DNA of 64,000 nt from Streptococcus ictaluri 707-05 (GTDB lineage: Bacteria > Bacillota > Bacilli > Lactobacillales > Streptococcaceae): contig NZ_AEUX02000007.1 of the NCBI RefSeq assembly GCF_000188015.2, positions 310,001 to 374,000 on the forward strand, given 5' to 3'. This document shows positions 60,897 through 64,000 of this stretch, in pieces; the first letter of the stretch is position 1; the number at the start of each line of letters is the position of its first letter. The position numbers and the translations under genes are program-made. The notes beneath the pieces were generated by a model. It did not search any database, was not told the origin of the DNA, and saw nothing but the letters and a program-made list of their open reading frames with translations.

Positions 60897-62096
60897 ATGG
60901 TAAAAGAAACATTAATATTAGCTTATTCAGGTGGTCTAGATACGTCAGTTGCTATCGCTCGCTTAAAAGAAGATTATCAGGTAATAGCTGTCTGTATGGA
61001 TGTCGGTGAGGGTAAAGATTTAGATTTTATTCATGACAAAGCCTTACGAGTGGGAGCAAGTGATTCTTATGTTATTGATATCAAAGAAGAATTTGCGACG
61101 GATTATGTTTTACCAGCTCTTCAAGCACATGCTTTTTACGAACAAAAATACCCGCTAGTCTCAGCTCTAAGTCGTCCTGTTATTGCTAAGAAATTAGTGG
61201 AAATAGCTCACGAGAAGGGGGCATCTTATATTGCTCATGGCTGTACAGGAAAAGGAAATGACCAAGTTCGTTTTGAAGTTGCCATCGCAGCACTAGATCC
61301 AGATATTAAAGTCATTGCCCCTGTTAGAGAGTGGTAGTGGTCTAGGGAAGACGAAATCGCTTATGCTATTGCCAATAATGTTCCGGTACCTGCTGATCTT
61401 GATAGTCCCTACTCTGTTGATCAGAATTTGTGGGGTCGTGCTAATGAATGTGGGGTTTTAGAAAATCCGTGGCATCAAGCGCCTGAAGAAGCGTATGATA
61501 TTACGGTTTCACCTGAGGAAACGCCTAATAAGGCAGAATACCTTGATATTCATTTTGAAAAAGGTGTCCCTGTAGCTCTCAATGGCGAAGCCATGGCTTT
61601 GTCTGATTTGATTTTGACGGTCAATAAAATAGCAGGAGCCCACGGTGTTGGTCGAATTGACCATGTCGAAAATCGTTTAGTGGGTATTAAGTCTCGTGAA
61701 ATTTACGAGTGCCCAGGAGCTGTAACCCTATTAGCAGCTCATAAAGATATTGAAGATTTGACGCTGGTTAGGGAATTATCACACTTTAAACCAATCATTG
61801 AAAATGAATTGTCACAGCTAATATACAATGGTTTATGGTTTAACCCGGCTACCCAAGCTCTAATGGCTTATATCAAAGCAACACAGGAACAGGTTAACGG
61901 TATTACTAAAGTAAAATTATACAAGGGACAAGCTCAAGTGGTAGCACGTCGATCTGATAATTCTCTTTATGACGAAAAGTTAGCGACTTACACAGCGGCG
62001 GACAGCTTTGATCAGGAGGCGGCAATTGGTTTTATCAAACTCTGGGGCTTACCAACACAAGTCAATGCTCAAGTTAATAAAACACAGCTACAGTAG
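60897..62096 (+). pseudogene. argG: Argininosuccinate synthase with an internal amber
   Basis: ATG 60897 gives the family N terminus [20 protein letters not shown] (ATP pyrophosphatase loop SGGLDTS). The frame is open for 399 codons to 62096 except TAG at 61335-61337 in PVREW-stop-WSREDE, where relatives have K or Q. The rest is normal: [40 protein letters not shown]. The enzyme joins citrulline and aspartate. The truncated product ends before the citrulline site, so arginine synthesis from citrulline is probably lost although argH is intact. Confidence 0.93.
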
Positions 62097-62111
62097 CAAA
62101 GGGTGATAATG

Positions 62112-63509
62112 ATGACTAATAAAAATCATAAACTTTGGGGCGGTCGTTTTGAATCGGGTTTAGAAGGCTGGGTCGAAGACTTTGGTGCTTCGATTCATTT
62201 TGATCAACGCCTAGCTCCTTATGACATAAAAGGCTCTATAGCGCATGTGACAATGCTAGGAGAAACAGGTATTATCCCTTTAGCGGATGCTAAAGAGATT
62301 CAAGAGGGGTTGGAAGAGCTTTTAAAGGATTGGGAAAAAGGAGACTTGGTTTTTACCAGTGATAACGAAGATATTCATATGAATATTGAGAGTTTATTGA
62401 CGCAAAAAATTGGACCAGTTGCAGGAAAACTTCACACAGCCAGATCACGCAATGACCAAGTAGCTACTGATATGCACCTATATGTCAAGGATAGTCTTCA
62501 TCAGTTATTAACAAAATTAAGGAATCTTCAGCAGGTTTTGCTAAAAATCGCTGAGAGAGAAGTTGAGACGATCATGCCTGGCTACACTCATTTACAGCAT
62601 GCCCAACCCATCTCATTTGGTCACCATCTGCTAGCCTACTTTCAAATGTTTAGCCGGGATTATAAGCGATTTGAGTTTAACTTAGAGCAGGCAGACCAGT
62701 CCCCCTTAGGAGCAGCAGCTTTGGCTGGAGCTACCTTTCCCATTAATCGTCACATGACGGCAGATTTAATGGGATTTGCTAGCTGTTACAGCAATTCCTT
62801 AGATGCTGTTAGTGATCGTGATTTTATAATTGAATTATTATCCAATGCTAGTCTCCTAATGATGCACATGAGTCGCTTTTGTGAAGAACTCATTCATTGG
62901 TCTTCACATGAGTATCAATTCATCCGCTTATCAGATGCCTTTTCAACGGGCTCATCGATCATGCCTCAAAAGAAAAACCCTGATTTAGCTGAATTGATTC
63001 GTGGGAAAACAGGTCGTGTCTATGGGAATCTCTTTGCCTTATTAACAGTCATGAAATCCTTGCCCTTAGCTTATAATAAAGACTTACAAGAAGATAAGGA
63101 AGGGGTCTTTGATACCGTTGATACCATTATGGTGTCAATGGATGTCTTAGCAGGCATGCTTGAGAGCATGACTGTTAATCGTGAGAAAATGCTAGCTGGA
63201 ACACAAAAGGATTTTTCTAATGCTACAGAATTAGCTGACTATCTAGCTAGTAAAGGCATTCCTTTTAGAGAAGCCCATGAGATGGTAGGCAAGCTCATTT
63301 TAAAAGCCGTTCAAGAAGATTACTACTTGCAAGATATTCCTTTTAGTCTTTATCAGCAAGTTAGTCCATTGATTGAAAAAGATATCTACCAATGCCTGGA
63401 TTCAAAAAGGGCTGTAGAACGGCGTCAATCCTATGGAGGAACAGGTTTTTTAGAAGTCAAAAAACAAATTGAGCTAGCCAAAGAGGCACTGGCTCAATCA
63501 GAAAAGTAA
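62112..63509 (+). CDS. argH: Argininosuccinate lyase
   Basis: 465 residues. Start at ATG 62112 is preferred; ATG 62109 and GTG 62103 are also in frame behind AAAGGG. Fumarase/aspartase superfamily motif [20 protein letters not shown] with the catalytic serine loop, plus [17 protein letters not shown] and [17 protein letters not shown]. It cleaves argininosuccinate to arginine and fumarate. It is 15 bases after argG, one operon under the ARG box. Confidence 0.95.
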   Translation: MTNKNHKLWGGRFESGLEGWVEDFGASIHFDQRLAPYDIKGSIAHVTMLGETGIIPLADAKEIQEGLEELLKDWEKGDLVFTSDNEDIHMNIESLLTQKIGPVAGKLHTARSRNDQVATDMHLYVKDSLHQLLTKLRNLQQVLLKIAEREVETIMPGYTHLQHAQPISFGHHLLAYFQMFSRDYKRFEFNLEQADQSPLGAAALAGATFPINRHMTADLMGFASCYSNSLDAVSDRDFIIELLSNASLLMMHMSRFCEELIHWSSHEYQFIRLSDAFSTGSSIMPQKKNPDLAELIRGKTGRVYGNLFALLTVMKSLPLAYNKDLQEDKEGVFDTVDTIMVSMDVLAGMLESMTVNREKMLAGTQKDFSNATELADYLASKGIPFREAHEMVGKLILKAVQEDYYLQDIPFSLYQQVSPLIEKDIYQCLDSKRAVERRQSYGGTGFLEVKKQIELAKEALAQSEK

Positions 63510-63578
63510 TCGAATAACTCTTAGGACGTTAAAAAGATAAATAGTAGGGTGACAAATAGGTTGGAAATCAAAAAGAGT

Positions 63579-64000
63579 CCCGCGTTGTAAAATGAAGTGC
63601 AACAAAAAAGACATGTTCGTCTGATATACTAGAATTCCCCAATTCAGTATGGAAAGCAGATGAACATGTCCAACATTAATTCTACCAGAAAATCATCCTA
63701 TTCTCATCTTTCAGCCACAGAACGGGGTGAAATTGCTGCTTATCTTAAAATGGGAAAGAAACCCGCTGAGATTGCTCGACTCTTGGGTCGTCACCGTTCT
63801 ACAATCTGCCGAGAAATAAAACGTGGTTCAGTAGAACAGGTAAAGGATAAGAATGGAAAACAAACCTTCTTCAACGCCTATTTTGCTGATAGTGGGCAAC
63901 GTGTCTATGAAACCAATCGTCAAAAGAGTTCTTATCTCAAGTTGAATGACTGCTCCGCTAGGTTCATTGAACAATTAGAATCTGCCTTGACGGCTAACAT
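63579..64000 (+). mobile_element. IS30-family insertion sequence (IS1239-like), copy 3, partial
   Basis: Begins with the end CCCGCGTTGTAAAATGAAG and matches copy 2 base for base over most of its length; the right end is outside the window. It lies 69 bases after argH in the same orientation as copy 2. Confidence 0.92.
63660..64000 (+). CDS. IS30-family transposase (copy 3), partial
   Basis: Starts at ATG 63660 and runs off the window after 113 complete codons. The HTH region (LSATERGEIAAYLKMGKKPA, GRHRSTICREIKRG) is identical to copy 1, including the STRKSS start where copy 2 has FTRKSS. Catalytic part not visible. Confidence 0.92.
   Translation, partial: MNMSNINSTRKSSYSHLSATERGEIAAYLKMGKKPAEIARLLGRHRSTICREIKRGSVEQVKDKNGKQTFFNAYFADSGQRVYETNRQKSSYLKLNDCSARFIEQLESALTAN

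Overview
The window comes from a low-GC Gram-positive coccus. The evidence points to a pyogenic-group Streptococcus close to S. pyogenes, S. dysgalactiae or S. canis: the gene orders rplM-rpsI, tig-rpoE-pyrG and truA-pdxK-ECF transporter, IS30-family copies that resemble IS1239, and an rrn operon with tRNA-Ala in the 16S-23S spacer and tRNA-Asn after 5S. I cannot fix the species from the sequence alone.

Layout. 1-6.9 kb: the tail of a histidine kinase, two broken secreted-protein genes, small regulators, rlmB-yacP, a membrane protein/HTH pair, and rplM-rpsI behind an L13 leader. 7-17 kb: a type I restriction locus. Its hsdM is hit by a frameshift and an IS982-family insertion, hsdS is frameshifted and hsdR is intact. 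17-21 kb: a truncated transglutaminase-like gene, a 29-residue membrane peptide, a 19-residue-repeat secreted protein, and a SEC10/PgrA-type wall protein with an internal amber codon. 21-25 kb: a glycerate locus (permease, kinase, CdaR regulator) in which all three genes are frameshifted. 25-31 kb: a galactitol-type PTS operon with class II aldolase, archaeal-type triosephosphate isomerase and YjbQ-like genes; its regulator and its last gene are frameshifted. 31-38 kb: an IS30 copy just upstream of a complete rrn operon. 38-44 kb: truA, broken pdxK, ECF S-component, TIGR01440 protein, mscS, secreted alpha-amylase, tig. 44.6-51.7 kb: a decayed mobile island between tig and rpoE, with replication-type genes, a third IS982 copy, hypothetical genes, a thioredoxin-like membrane protein, an integrase remnant and a second IS30 copy. 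51.7-63.5 kb: a structured-RNA candidate, rpoE, pyrG with a CTP-type attenuator, lytS/lytR/lrgA/lrgB, a hydrolase, tRNA-Leu, fba and argG-argH. A third IS30 copy runs off the end.

The main theme is decay. About twenty loci are interrupted by in-frame stops, one-base shifts (three in A tracts), small deletions or IS insertions, while housekeeping genes are clean. Losses concentrate in surface proteins, carbon-source regulators and kinases, restriction-modification, arginine synthesis and the LytSR/LrgAB system. Some lesions (an 8-bp repeat in a signal peptide, A tracts in hsdM and hsdS) could be reversible switches. One-base shifts could in part be sequencing errors and need reads to settle. 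The part whose biology is least explained is the island cargo at 44.6-50.1 kb, followed by the PTS-aldolase-TIM-YjbQ operon.
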